Of a stretch of DNA of 64,000 nt, positions 45,219 to 53,295 are shown piece by piece. Position numbers and translations under genes: made by a program. Each line of letters starts with the position of its first letter. The stretch's first letter is position 1. The DNA is taken from contig NZ_JBCGDC010000008.1 of NCBI RefSeq assembly GCF_042237075.1, positions 45,665 through 109,664 on the forward strand, read 5' to 3'. The stretch comes from Polymorphospora lycopeni. GTDB taxonomy: Bacteria > Actinomycetota > Actinomycetes > Mycobacteriales > Micromonosporaceae. The notes under the pieces were generated by a model. The model saw nothing but the letters and a program-made list of their open reading frames with translations, was not told where the DNA came from and made no database searches.

Positions 45219-46130
45219 ATGGACGGTGCCGGGAACCGGCTCGTGGCGGTGCGGTTCACGCTGCTGGCGCTGGTGTGGGGCGCCAGCTTCCTGTTCATCA
45301 GGGTCGCCCTCGACGGGCTGTCGCCGGTGCAGGTCGTGTTCGGCCGCCTCGCGTGCGGCGCCGCGGTCCTGGCCGTGCCGATGCTCGCCGCGCGGCGCCG
45401 CTGGCCGCGCGGGGTGCGGGTGTGGGGACACCTGACGGTGATCGCCGTGCTGCTGTGCGTCGCCCCGTTCCTGCTCTTCGCCTGGGCCGGGCAGCACATC
45501 CCGTCCGGCCTGTCGAGCATCTACAACGCCACCACCCCGATCACCACCCTCCTGGTCTCGCTCGCCGTCCTGCCCGACGAACGGCTCACCCGGACCCGTA
45601 CGGCCGGGCTCGTCGTCGCGGCGGCCGGGGTCCTGCTCGTGGCGTCGCCGTGGACCGCGCCCACCGGCGGCGCCGGAACCCGGTCCCTGCTCGCCCAGGC
45701 GGCGTGCCTGGCCGCGACCACCTGCTACGGACTCGCCTTCGTCTACAGTCGACGGTTTCTGCGCGGCACCCCGTACGACCCGACGACGATCGCCGCCGCA
45801 CAGGTCACCGTCGCGGCGGTCGTCACCGCCGCCCTGGTCCCGTTCGCCGGCGCCACGCCGGTGCGGTGGTCCGTCCCGGTCGTCGCCAGCATGGTCGTAC
45901 TCGGCGGGATCGGTACCGGCGTCGCCTACGTCTGGAACACCCGGATCATCCAGGCGTGGGGTGCGACCGTCGCCTCCACCGTCACCTACCTCACCCCGGT
46001 CGTGGGGGTCAGCCTCGGCATCGTCGTGCTCGGCGAGCCGTTGCACTGGAACGGACCCGTCGGCGCGGCCCTGGTGATCCTCGGCATCCTCACCAGCCGG
46101 AGCCGGCCCGGCCGGACTCCGGCACGGTGA
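45219..46130 (+). CDS. EamA-family transporter
   Basis: This is a 303-aa ten-helix DMT-superfamily transporter. The opening FTLLALVWGASFLFIRVALD and the halves' conserved SSIYNATTPITTLL and TVTYLTPVVGVSLGIVVLGE are typical. ATG 45219 has GGAGGAGG upstream. It is divergent from LysR and convergent with the ABC exporter. Likely exports a metabolite or amino acid; specificity is unknown. Confidence 0.85.
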   Translation: MDGAGNRLVAVRFTLLALVWGASFLFIRVALDGLSPVQVVFGRLACGAAVLAVPMLAARRRWPRGVRVWGHLTVIAVLLCVAPFLLFAWAGQHIPSGLSSIYNATTPITTLLVSLAVLPDERLTRTRTAGLVVAAAGVLLVASPWTAPTGGAGTRSLLAQAACLAATTCYGLAFVYSRRFLRGTPYDPTTIAAAQVTVAAVVTAALVPFAGATPVRWSVPVVASMVVLGGIGTGVAYVWNTRIIQAWGATVASTVTYLTPVVGVSLGIVVLGEPLHWNGPVGAALVILGILTSRSRPGRTPAR

Positions 46131-46140
46131 GGTGCCCGGC

Positions 46141-46908
46141 CTACCTCCGGCCGGTGCGCGCGAAGAGCCGTACCGTCAGGACGGTCGCGACGGCGCCGAT
46201 CGACCCGAGCCAGATCGTGCTGGCGAGCACGTCACCGGCGTCCGGGCTGCCGGCCGCGAAGCCGCGCAGCGTCTCGATCGCGACCGTGACCGGCTGGTGT
46301 TCGGCGAACCCCCGAAGATAGGCCGGGAGGCTCTCCACCGGTACGAACGCGGTGGAGAGGTAGGGCAGGAACAGTGCGACGAAGCTGAACATCCCGGCCG
46401 AGTCCACCGAGCGGGCCGCCAGTCCCCAGGCCGCGGCGACGAGGGTCAGCACCAGGATGTACCCGGCGAGCAGGACGACGATGCCGAGCCATTCCACGAA
46501 CGACGCGCGCGGGCGGAAGCCGAGGGCGAGGGCGACGAGGACGACGACCGTGGTGGAGACGAGGTTGCGCAGGACGCTGGCGAAGACGTGACCGAAGATC
46601 ACCCCGGAGGCCCGTACGGGCATGGTGCGCAACCGCTCGATCACCCCCTTGGTGACGTCGGCGTGGACGGAGGTCGCGGTCAGCGCGGCTCCGAAGCCGG
46701 CGCACAGCAGCATCACGCCCGGGGTGACGTAGTCGGTGTACGGGCCACCGGCGGCGCCCTCGAGGGCGGAGCCGAAGACGGTGACGAACAGGATCATGAT
46801 CGCGACGGGCGCGACGACGGCGGTGACGAGGCTGTCGAGATTGCGCAGCGAGTGGACGATGCTGCGCCGGGTGAAGACCAGTTCGGTGTACAGCGGCAGG
46901 GTGCTCAT
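46141..46908 (-). CDS. ABC-2 type permease, DrrB-like
   Basis: This is a 255-aa six-helix ABC-2 permease. The pattern YVTPGVMLLCAGFGAALTA, ERLRTMPVRASGVIFGHV is characteristic of DrrB-type drug-efflux permeases. Its ATG overlaps the ATPase stop (ATGA), so the two form one exporter. It exports hydrophobic compounds such as antibiotics in known cases. Confidence 0.88.
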   Translation of the reverse strand: MSTLPLYTELVFTRRSIVHSLRNLDSLVTAVVAPVAIMILFVTVFGSALEGAAGGPYTDYVTPGVMLLCAGFGAALTATSVHADVTKGVIERLRTMPVRASGVIFGHVFASVLRNLVSTTVVVLVALALGFRPRASFVEWLGIVVLLAGYILVLTLVAAAWGLAARSVDSAGMFSFVALFLPYLSTAFVPVESLPAYLRGFAEHQPVTVAIETLRGFAAGSPDAGDVLASTIWLGSIGAVATVLTVRLFARTGRR

Positions 46909-47837
46909 GCTCGGCCGTCCTCGCGGTCGACGGGGTGTCCGGTGAGGGTGAGGAAGACGTCGTCGAGGCTGGGTGTGCGGATCGCCGCCCTGGCCACGGC
47001 CTGTCCCTCGTCGTGGTAGCGGTTGAGGATCTCGCGCAGGCGGTCGGGGCTGCCGTCGGTGCTCTCGCGGCGGACGTCGCCGTCCGGCAGGGTGAGTTCG
47101 ACCCACTCCCGACCGACGCGTCGCTTGAGGTCCGCCGCGGTTCCCGAGGCGACGATCCGGCCGCCGTCGAGCACGGCGATCCGGTCGGCGAGCGTGTCCG
47201 CCTCCTCCAGGTACTGCGTGGTGAGGAAGACGGTCCGGCCCGCCGCGGCGAGCCGGGTGATGGTCGTCCAGAGCGCCTGGCGGCTACGGGTGTCCATGCC
47301 GGTGGTCGGTTCGTCCAGGAAGATCACCGGCGGCTCGTCGACGAGACCGGCGGCGAGGTCCAGCCGGCGGCGCATGCCGCCGGAGTACCGGCCGGCCCGG
47401 CGGTCCGCGGCGTCGGTGAGGTCGAACCCGTCGAGCAGTTCCCGGGCCCGGGCCTCGGCGTCCCGCCTGCTCCGGCCGAGCAGGCGGGCGATCATGACGA
47501 GGTTCTCCCGGCCGGTGAGTTCCTCGTCGACCGAGGCGTACTGCCCGGTGACGCTGATCAGCCGGCGTACCTCGGAAGCCTCGGTCACCACGTCCCGGCC
47601 CAGGACGTGGGCGGTGCCGGCGTCCGGCCGGATCAGGGTCGTCAGGACGCGGATCAGGGTCGTCTTCCCGGCGCCGTTCGGGCCGAGCATCGCGAAGACC
47701 TGTCCGCTCGGCACGCTGAAGGTCACGTCCCGCAGGACGTCGTGGCCGCCGTAGCTCTTGCGGATGCCGGTCACGGCCAGTGCCGGTGGTGTCGCCGGTG
47801 GCCGGAGCGCGGTGGAGGAGGAGTGTTCGACTGTCAT
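46905..47837 (-). CDS. ABC ATPase, DrrA-like
   Basis: This is a 310-aa ATPase with Walker A GPNGAGKTT, signature YSGGMRRRLD, Walker B VIFLDEPTTGMD and the DrrA C-terminal extension with TPSLDDVFLTLTGH. No ribosome site precedes ATG 47837, so the mRNA may be leaderless. The promoter region contains two 15-bp dyads, and the divergent TetR gene is the probable repressor. It forms an exporter with the DrrB-like permease. Confidence 0.9.
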   Translation of the reverse strand: MTVEHSSSTALRPPATPPALAVTGIRKSYGGHDVLRDVTFSVPSGQVFAMLGPNGAGKTTLIRVLTTLIRPDAGTAHVLGRDVVTEASEVRRLISVTGQYASVDEELTGRENLVMIARLLGRSRRDAEARARELLDGFDLTDAADRRAGRYSGGMRRRLDLAAGLVDEPPVIFLDEPTTGMDTRSRQALWTTITRLAAAGRTVFLTTQYLEEADTLADRIAVLDGGRIVASGTAADLKRRVGREWVELTLPDGDVRRESTDGSPDRLREILNRYHDEGQAVARAAIRTPSLDDVFLTLTGHPVDREDGRA

Positions 47838-47845
47838 GCCAGACA

Positions 47846-47884
47846 GCGTAACCCCTACGCAGTACGGATGCGTAATGGTTACGC
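47846..47884. promoter_or_regulatory. Tandem TetR operators
   Basis: GCGTA-N5-TACGC occurs twice, at 47846-47860 and 47870-47884, with centres 24 bp apart. The sites also pair with each other (TACGCA-N7-TGCGTA, 47856-47874). They fill the 62-bp space between the divergent exporter and TetR genes, so the repressor would shut off both. Confidence 0.75.
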
Positions 47885-47899
47885 AGTAAGATCGGTCTC

Positions 47900-48655
47900 G
47901 TGTCGTCGACAGCTTCCGAGGGGCCACTGCGCGGCCTGCCCCCCGCTCTCCTGTCCGCCTGGGGCATCGCGCAGAACACCACGAAGGGGCCCAAGCCCCG
48001 GTGGAGCCTCGACCAGATCCTGAACACCGCGGTCGCGCTCGGCGACGCACACGGGGTCGAGGCGATCACCATGAGCCGCGTCGCCAAGACGCTCGGCGGC
48101 GGCACCATGTCCATGTACCGCTACGTCCAGTCCCGGGAGGACCTGCTCGTCCTCGCCGCCGACGCCGCGCTCGGGCGCCCACCGCGACTGGCGGCGGAGA
48201 GCTGGCGGGGGCGCACCCACGCCTGGGTCGCCGCGATGCGCGACACCTACCGGTCCCACCCCTGGCTCTCGTCGCTGCCGATCACCGGCGAAGCGCTGAT
48301 GCCCTCCTACGTGCGGTGGATGGAGGCCGGCCTCGGCTGCCTCGAAGGATCAGAACTGCCCGGCGGCGAGGCCGTCACCGTGCTGACCCTCCTGTGGACC
48401 TACGTCCGGTCGGACGCCGAACTCGGCGCCGGCCTCGCCGAGTCGCTACCGGCGGGCGCCCGGACCGCCCCCGAGGTCAACGCCTACCTCGCGGAGCGCC
48501 TGCGCGTCGCGGACCGGCACGACGAGTTCCCCCGGCTCCGGGCGATCCTGGAGAGCGAGAATCCCGCCGACGGCGGGGAGTCCTTCGACGACACCGACTT
48601 CGCGCTCGCGATCGACGTCATCCTCGACGGCGTCGAGGCCCGCCGTCACCGATGA
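47900..48655 (+). CDS. TetR-family repressor (TetR_C type)
   Basis: This is a 251-aa repressor with helix-turn-helix DQILNTAVALGDAHGVEAIT, MSRVAKTLGGGTMSMYRYVQ and an all-helical ligand domain resembling TetR_C_1. GTG 47900 has no ribosome site, consistent with a leaderless transcript. It is divergent from DrrAB-like genes and next to the double operator. It likely binds the exporter's substrate as inducer. Confidence 0.88.
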   Translation: MSSTASEGPLRGLPPALLSAWGIAQNTTKGPKPRWSLDQILNTAVALGDAHGVEAITMSRVAKTLGGGTMSMYRYVQSREDLLVLAADAALGRPPRLAAESWRGRTHAWVAAMRDTYRSHPWLSSLPITGEALMPSYVRWMEAGLGCLEGSELPGGEAVTVLTLLWTYVRSDAELGAGLAESLPAGARTAPEVNAYLAERLRVADRHDEFPRLRAILESENPADGGESFDDTDFALAIDVILDGVEARRHR

Positions 48656-48680
48656 CGGCCGGACGAGGGTTTGTTCAGCG

Positions 48681-49493
48681 TCAATGTCCGCCGGGGGAAA
48701 CCGGCTGCCGCCAGCCTGAGCGGTCGACGCGAGGTACAACCGGGTCGATGGGTTGCGACGGGCCGTTCTCGGCCTCGTACCAGTCGGCGACGGTGAAGAC
48801 GCTGCCACAGTCGCCGCAGGTCGCGTCACCGAACAGGTAGGTCAGCCCTCCGGCGAGCACCGGGTCGCCCCCGGCGACGGCGCTGTCGTGCATCCATCGG
48901 CGGATCCCGTCGAGTCCCGCGACGTCCGCCGGGCGTAGCGGAACGCGTTGGACGTCGCCCTCCCATTCGTCGCGAATCGCGGAGTAGCAGCCGTAGTCGC
49001 CGATCACGATCATCAGGCGGACGGCGCAGTGCGGGCAGCCGACCTGGTAGTGCTCGTCGGAGAAGTCGAGGCTGATCGTCGCCCAGAGCGTGTAGCCGGC
49101 GAACGCCAGCGCGGCCCGGAAGTACTGGCGGAACTCCGGCCCGGTCGTGCCCGGCAGCCGGGACCGGGTGGCACGATGCAGAACGGCGAGAGTGGAGGGT
49201 ACGGCCCGGACCAGGTCGTCGTAGGCGTGGTTTCGGTGCAGGGTCGCGACGATCGTCGACGCGACCACCAACGCGCGGTCACGGGTCTCTCCGGTGCCGA
49301 TCCGTGCCAGCGCGCCGAGTCGGGGCAGCGCGGCGAAACCGGCGGAGCACCAGCACTCACTCTCCACGATCAGCCGGTTGTCGAGTTCGTTCCACAGCCC
49401 GGCGTCCGGCGTCCGTTCCAGTCGATGCAGCAGAGCCGCGACCTCGCTGCCCGGGCGCCCCTCGATGTCCCGGACCTGCGACCAGTCGACCAT
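48681..49493 (-). CDS. Unknown protein with CxxC pairs
   Basis: This is a 270-aa soluble protein. The first half is helical (WNELDNRLIVESECWCSAGF). The second carries CPHC (about 177-180) and CGDC (about 240), together a likely zinc ribbon. ATG 49493 was chosen since the upstream frame is low complexity; no ribosome site is evident. I do not recognise the family. It is convergent with the TetR gene. Confidence 0.6.
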   Translation of the reverse strand: MVDWSQVRDIEGRPGSEVAALLHRLERTPDAGLWNELDNRLIVESECWCSAGFAALPRLGALARIGTGETRDRALVVASTIVATLHRNHAYDDLVRAVPSTLAVLHRATRSRLPGTTGPEFRQYFRAALAFAGYTLWATISLDFSDEHYQVGCPHCAVRLMIVIGDYGCYSAIRDEWEGDVQRVPLRPADVAGLDGIRRWMHDSAVAGGDPVLAGGLTYLFGDATCGDCGSVFTVADWYEAENGPSQPIDPVVPRVDRSGWRQPVSPGGH

Positions 49494-49537
49494 GCTGTCG
49501 TCCGGACGCGCCGTCGTCCGGCCGTGCGGGGTACCGG

Positions 49538-50116
49538 TCAGCGGACGCCGGCCAGGAAGCCGAGCACCCGTCGGGTCACCAGTGCGGCGGCCTCTTCGTC
49601 GTACGCGTCGAGGCTGTTGTCGGTGAACAGGTGCCGTTCTCCGGGGTAGAGGAACAGTTCCCCGGCGTCGGCCTCGGCGACGAGGGCGCGGGCGGCGTCG
49701 ATGTCGCCCTCCCCGGCGAAGTACGGGTCGTCGTCCATGCCGTGCACCTGGACCGGTACGCCGGCCGGCCATCCGCCGCCGAACTCCGACGTCGGTATGC
49801 AGGCGTGCAGCAGCTGCGCACCACGGGCCCCGGACCGGGTCTGGGCCAGCATCTGGGCGGGCACCACGCCGAGAGAGAGCCCGACGTACACGAGTTCCCG
49901 GGGCAGTCCCTCGGCGACGAGCCGGCCGCGCTCGGCGAGCGCGCCGAAGCCGACCTTTCCGGCGTGGGCCACCCCGTCCTCGAGGGTGTCGAAGACCTCG
50001 CCGTCGTACAGGTCGGGGACGTGGACGGTGTGACCCGCCTGCCGCAGCACGTCGGCGAAGTCACGTACGCCGGACGTCAGCCCCTGCGCGTGGTGGAACA
50101 GCAGTACCTCGGCCAT
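49538..50116 (-). CDS. Dienelactone-hydrolase family protein
   Basis: This is a 192-aa alpha/beta hydrolase of the DLH group: FHHAQGLTSGVRDFADVLR at the N-terminus, VGLSLGVVPAQ where the nucleophile elbow carries Ser (GLSLG) instead of the typical Cys, then Asp in GMDDDPYF and His in GERHLFTD. A cytoplasmic esterase or hydrolase is likely. ATG 50116; an in-frame ATG at 50128 is possible. It is 41 bp after the CBS-BON gene. Confidence 0.83.
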   Translation of the reverse strand: MAEVLLFHHAQGLTSGVRDFADVLRQAGHTVHVPDLYDGEVFDTLEDGVAHAGKVGFGALAERGRLVAEGLPRELVYVGLSLGVVPAQMLAQTRSGARGAQLLHACIPTSEFGGGWPAGVPVQVHGMDDDPYFAGEGDIDAARALVAEADAGELFLYPGERHLFTDNSLDAYDEEAAALVTRRVLGFLAGVR

Positions 50117-50157
50117 GCGGCCGATCATGCCAGACCGCCGGCCGCGCCGGTGTCCGC

Positions 50158-50850
50158 TCAGCCGGCGGCGGCCGACGTGGACGGCGCCGGGTCCACGTCG
50201 TCGAAGTCGTACGTCAGGTCGTCGGCGACGACGTCGACCACGCCCGGCACCCGCGCCGCCAGCCGGCTCGCGATCTCGGCCGAGCTGCGCCGGTCGAGCC
50301 GCCCGGCGAGTTCGACCATCCCGTCGGTCACTGTCACCTCCAGGGTGCCCTCCTGTGCGGTCAGGACCCGCTCGACCACCTCCCGCACGATGTCGCGCTG
50401 GATGTCCCCGTCGGGGCGCAGGTGCACCTTGAGCAGGTCGCTCCGCGAGACGATGCCGACCAGCCGGCCGAGGTCGTCGGTGACCGGCAGCCGCTTGACG
50501 TTCTCCCGGCTCATCCGCCGCGCGGCGGCGGCGAGCGGCGTACCGGCCGGGACCGTCACCGCCGGCGTGGTCATCAGCTCGTACGCGATCATGCCGGCGG
50601 CCTTGACCCGGGCGTCGTGCCGGCGCCGTCCCTCGAAGATCCGCCAGCCGGGACTTTCGCCGGTCAGTTCCACCTTGTGGAGCAGGTCGGCCTCGGAGAT
50701 CACGCCGAGCACCCGCCGGAACTCGTCGACGACCGGCACGGCACTCACCCGCCGCCCGGTCATCAGGTCGACGATCTCCCGGTACGGCGCCGACTCGCCG
50801 ACGGTCAGCACATCGGTCGTCATCACGTCGTCGACGGTCCACGTCCTCAT
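50158..50850 (-). CDS. CBS-pair protein with BON domain
   Basis: This is a 230-aa protein with two CBS motifs (about 8-60 and 90-145: VMTTDVLTVGESAPYREIVD, ELMTTPAVTVPAGTPLAAAA) forming a Bateman module that binds adenosyl ligands, followed by a BON domain (about 155-215: LEVTVTDGMVELAGRLDRRS). Such proteins are often stress- or dormancy-related. ATG 50850 has GAGGAGG upstream. Confidence 0.9.
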   Translation of the reverse strand: MRTWTVDDVMTTDVLTVGESAPYREIVDLMTGRRVSAVPVVDEFRRVLGVISEADLLHKVELTGESPGWRIFEGRRRHDARVKAAGMIAYELMTTPAVTVPAGTPLAAAARRMSRENVKRLPVTDDLGRLVGIVSRSDLLKVHLRPDGDIQRDIVREVVERVLTAQEGTLEVTVTDGMVELAGRLDRRSSAEIASRLAARVPGVVDVVADDLTYDFDDVDPAPSTSAAAG

Positions 50851-51038
50851 CACGTACCTCCTCAGCCGTCCTTCCACGAGGGTATTCGTGCTGTTCGGGC
50901 CGGGGCAGGGGAACGGGTCCGGGACCGGTGGGGACCTTGGTCCCTGGACGGCGGCTCAGGGCCGGTCAGCGAGTACGGCCTTCAGCGCGTCAGGCGGTGC
51001 CCTCCTGGATGTGGGAGTTGGTGGCGGCCGACAGGGGC

Positions 51039-51069
51039 TTGTATCTCAAGCCGCTTGAGATCGCATAGT
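51039..51069 (+). promoter_or_regulatory. MerR-type promoter with internal dyad
   Basis: TTGTAT (51039-51044) and CATAGT (51064-51069) are separated by 19 nt. A nearly spacer-filling dyad ATCTCAAGC-C-GCTTGAGAT (51043-51061) lies between them. An over-long spacer holding the operator is the MerR-family layout, and the next gene is a MerR effector domain. Confidence 0.5.
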
Positions 51070-51113
51070 GGGCGTCGGCACGGCGGGAGGCACGGCTGCG
51101 CAGCCGTCGCGCG

Positions 51114-51800
51114 GTGCTGTCGGCCATCCTGCGGCAGGACTCCACGGCCGGGCAGGTCACGCTGATGCACAAGATGGCCGGCATGCCGGACGAGGAGCGC
51201 GACCGGCTGATCGACGACTTCTGGACCGAGGTCACCACCGGCTGGCAGCCGCCGGAGCGGATGGTCCAGTGGTGGCGGGCGGCCCGGCCGCAGCTGCCCG
51301 AACATCCCACCGCGGCCCAGTTGGAGGCGTGGATCGAGCTGGCCGAGCTGGTCCGGGACACCGAGGTCCGGCAGGCCGTGCGCCGTGAGCTGTACGAGGT
51401 GTGCACGACCGGGGCCGGGTCGCTGATGACCCGGTCGCCGATGCTGGACAGCCTGGAGGCGGCCACGCCGATCGGCCCGGCGGCGATGGGCGCGGCGCGG
51501 GAGCGGGTGCCGCCGGACTCGCCGCGGGGGCGGGAGATCGCCGACCGGTGGATCGGGTGGCTGACCGGCATCTTCGCGACACCGGACAGCCCCGGGATGC
51601 CGGACACGCCCGAGTTCCGGATGCGGACCGCCGACCACATGCTGGCGGGCGCGGAGTGGGACCGCACGCCGCCGCAGCCGGAAGGACCGTTCGACCGGTA
51701 CATGGCGCTGGTCGCCGCCGTGAACGACGTGCCGCCGGAGCGGTTCCCGTTCGAGTGGCTGGCCGCGGCACTGCGCGCGTCCGCCCTACCGGCTCGCTGA
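51114..51800 (+). pseudogene. MerR-family effector domain without its DNA-binding part
   Basis: A 228-aa frame resembles the C-terminal half of actinomycete MerR regulators: a short coiled coil, then TLMHKMAGMPDEERDRLIDD, WTEVTTGW and LEAWIELAELVRD. The N-terminal MerR helix-turn-helix is missing, because an in-frame TAG at 51066 lies just upstream. The GTG at 51114 has no good ribosome site. It is probably a truncated regulator; an independent small protein is less likely. Confidence 0.55.
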
Positions 51801-51938
51801 TCAGCTATCCGGTGCGCCGACCTTGACGGCCAGTTCGGCTGCCTGCCGACGAAGCGCTGGCGGGACTACCCGGGGGGCGCCGGACGGGCGGCGCGGTCAC
51901 CGCCCGCCGGGCCCCGGGACGCGTCCTAGACTGCGGCC

Positions 51939-52367
51939 ATGTCCGCCTCCCCACCGCCCATCAGCCCGTTGATCGCCCTGCTCACGGCTGCCCGGGTGTG
52001 GGACGCCGAGTTGACCGACGCGCTCAAGCCGATCGGGCTCACCACGCGCAAGTACGGCCTGCTCGGGCATATCCGGGGCCGGCCCGGCATCTCGTTCAGC
52101 GAACTCGCCCGGCGCTCCCGGATCACCGTGCAGAGCGCGCACACCGCGGTCGCGACGCTGGTCGCGGCCGGGCTGGTCGAGGACTCGACCGCACAGGCCG
52201 GCGCGGCGTCCACGCTGCGGGTCACCACCTCGGGTGAGGCGGTGCTGGCCCGTGCCGCCGAGGCGGTCGCGGCGCTCGACGCGCGCCTGTCGGCCGACCT
52301 GCCCGAGGTGGCGGACGCGCTGCGCGAGGTGATGCGGCGCAGTTTCGGGGGATCGGCACCCGACTAA
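51939..52367 (+). CDS. MarR-family regulator
   Basis: This is a 142-aa winged-helix regulator: YGLLGHIRGRPGISFSELAR, RSRITVQSAHTAVATLVAAG and a C-terminal dimerisation helix. The start ATG lacks an obvious ribosome site. It is followed at once by a 21-bp dyad (52367-52387) and two membrane protein genes, so local autoregulation is likely. Confidence 0.85.
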   Translation: MSASPPPISPLIALLTAARVWDAELTDALKPIGLTTRKYGLLGHIRGRPGISFSELARRSRITVQSAHTAVATLVAAGLVEDSTAQAGAASTLRVTTSGEAVLARAAEAVAALDARLSADLPEVADALREVMRRSFGGSAPD

Positions 52368-52387
52368 CCTTCAGTTATGCTGAAGGT
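52367..52387 (+). promoter_or_regulatory. Candidate MarR operator and leaderless promoter
   Basis: ACCTTCAG-TTATG-CTGAAGGT is a perfect 8-bp dyad directly before the GTG at 52388 and overlapping the MarR stop. Its centre supplies a -10-like TATGCT (52377-52382) placed to start RNA at the GTG. Binding would block the promoter. Confidence 0.6.
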
Positions 52388-52858
52388 GTGGAAGCCTTCC
52401 TTCTTTCCGTGCACGTGCTCGCCGGCATCCTCTTCGTCGGCCCGGCCGCCGTCGCCGTCAGTCTGTTCCCGAGGTTCGCGCCGGTCGCCGAGGGTGTCGG
52501 TGGCGCCGACGGTGCCGCCCGCCCGGCCGGGGAGCGCAACGTCGGGGTCGCCCGCCTGCTGCACCGGATCACCCGCGGCTACGGGATCGCCGCGCTCGTC
52601 GTGCCGGTCGTCGGGATCGCGCTCGCCCTCGTGCAGGGGCGGATGGGCGAGGTGTGGATCACCATCGCGATGGTGCTGACGGCCGTCGCCGGCGGCATCC
52701 TCGCCCTCCAGATCGCCCCGCGGCAGCGGGACGCGCTCGCCGCTCCCGGCGACGGCCGGCGGTTGCGCCAGCTTGGCATGCTCGCCGGGATCTTCAACCT
52801 GTTGTGGGCGGTCGTCGTGATCCTGATGATCGTCCGCCCCGGATCGGACTACTCGTGA
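52388..52858 (+). CDS. Small membrane protein, DUF2269-like
   Basis: This is a 156-aa protein with four membrane segments: LLSVHVLAGILFVGPAAVAV, GIAALVVPVVGIALALVQG, ITIAMVLTAVAGGILAL and a C-terminal helix. The layout resembles the DUF2269 family. GTG 52388 is probably translated from a leaderless message. It overlaps the next gene by 4 nt (GTGA). Function is unknown. Confidence 0.7.
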   Translation: MEAFLLSVHVLAGILFVGPAAVAVSLFPRFAPVAEGVGGADGAARPAGERNVGVARLLHRITRGYGIAALVVPVVGIALALVQGRMGEVWITIAMVLTAVAGGILALQIAPRQRDALAAPGDGRRLRQLGMLAGIFNLLWAVVVILMIVRPGSDYS

Positions 52859-53133
52859 GGCCGCTGCTGCGCTCCCTCGAGGTGCTGTCGATCCTCGAAC
52901 TGGTGAGTGTCGCGGTGCTGCTGGTCAATCTCGCCACCGTGCACCTGCGGCCGGTGACCGCCGCCATCGGTCCGGTGCACGGTGCCCTCTACCTCGCCGT
53001 CGCGGTGACCGCCCTGCTCGGTCGGGACCTGCGGCCGCGTACCCGGCTGCTCGCGCTGGTGCCGGTCGCCGGCGGCGTCTTCACGATCCTGAACGTGCGG
53101 CGGGAAGCGCGGCGCCCCGTCGCCGCCCGCTGA
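52855..53133 (+). CDS. Small membrane protein, DUF3817-like
   Basis: This is a 92-aa protein with three membrane helices and the pattern LEVLSILELVSVAVLLVNLA followed by GPVHGALYLAVAV, as in DUF3817. GTG 52855 overlaps the previous TGA. It is the last gene of the MarR operon. Confidence 0.7.
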   Translation: MRPLLRSLEVLSILELVSVAVLLVNLATVHLRPVTAAIGPVHGALYLAVAVTALLGRDLRPRTRLLALVPVAGGVFTILNVRREARRPVAAR

Positions 53134-53197
53134 CGAGGGGCGGCGCGCCGGACCGGCGGCCGGCCGGGGGTGGGTGGCCTCGATGGATCCCGAAACG

Positions 53198-53211
53198 TGG
53201 GAACGCTCCCA
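53198..53211 (+). promoter_or_regulatory. CebR-type operator
   Basis: TGGGAACGCTCCCA differs by one base from the CebR box TGGGAGCGCTCCCA known from streptomycete cellulose genes. It lies 85 bp before the CBM2 sugar-dehydrogenase gene. This suggests induction by cello-oligosaccharides through a LacI-type repressor encoded elsewhere. Confidence 0.75.
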
Positions 53212-53295
53212 GGAAATCTTCGAGCGATCGGTGATTGCCGATACGATGCGGCGAGGTTCCCCGATCACGGCACGCCGGCCGTACTGGAGTGGACA

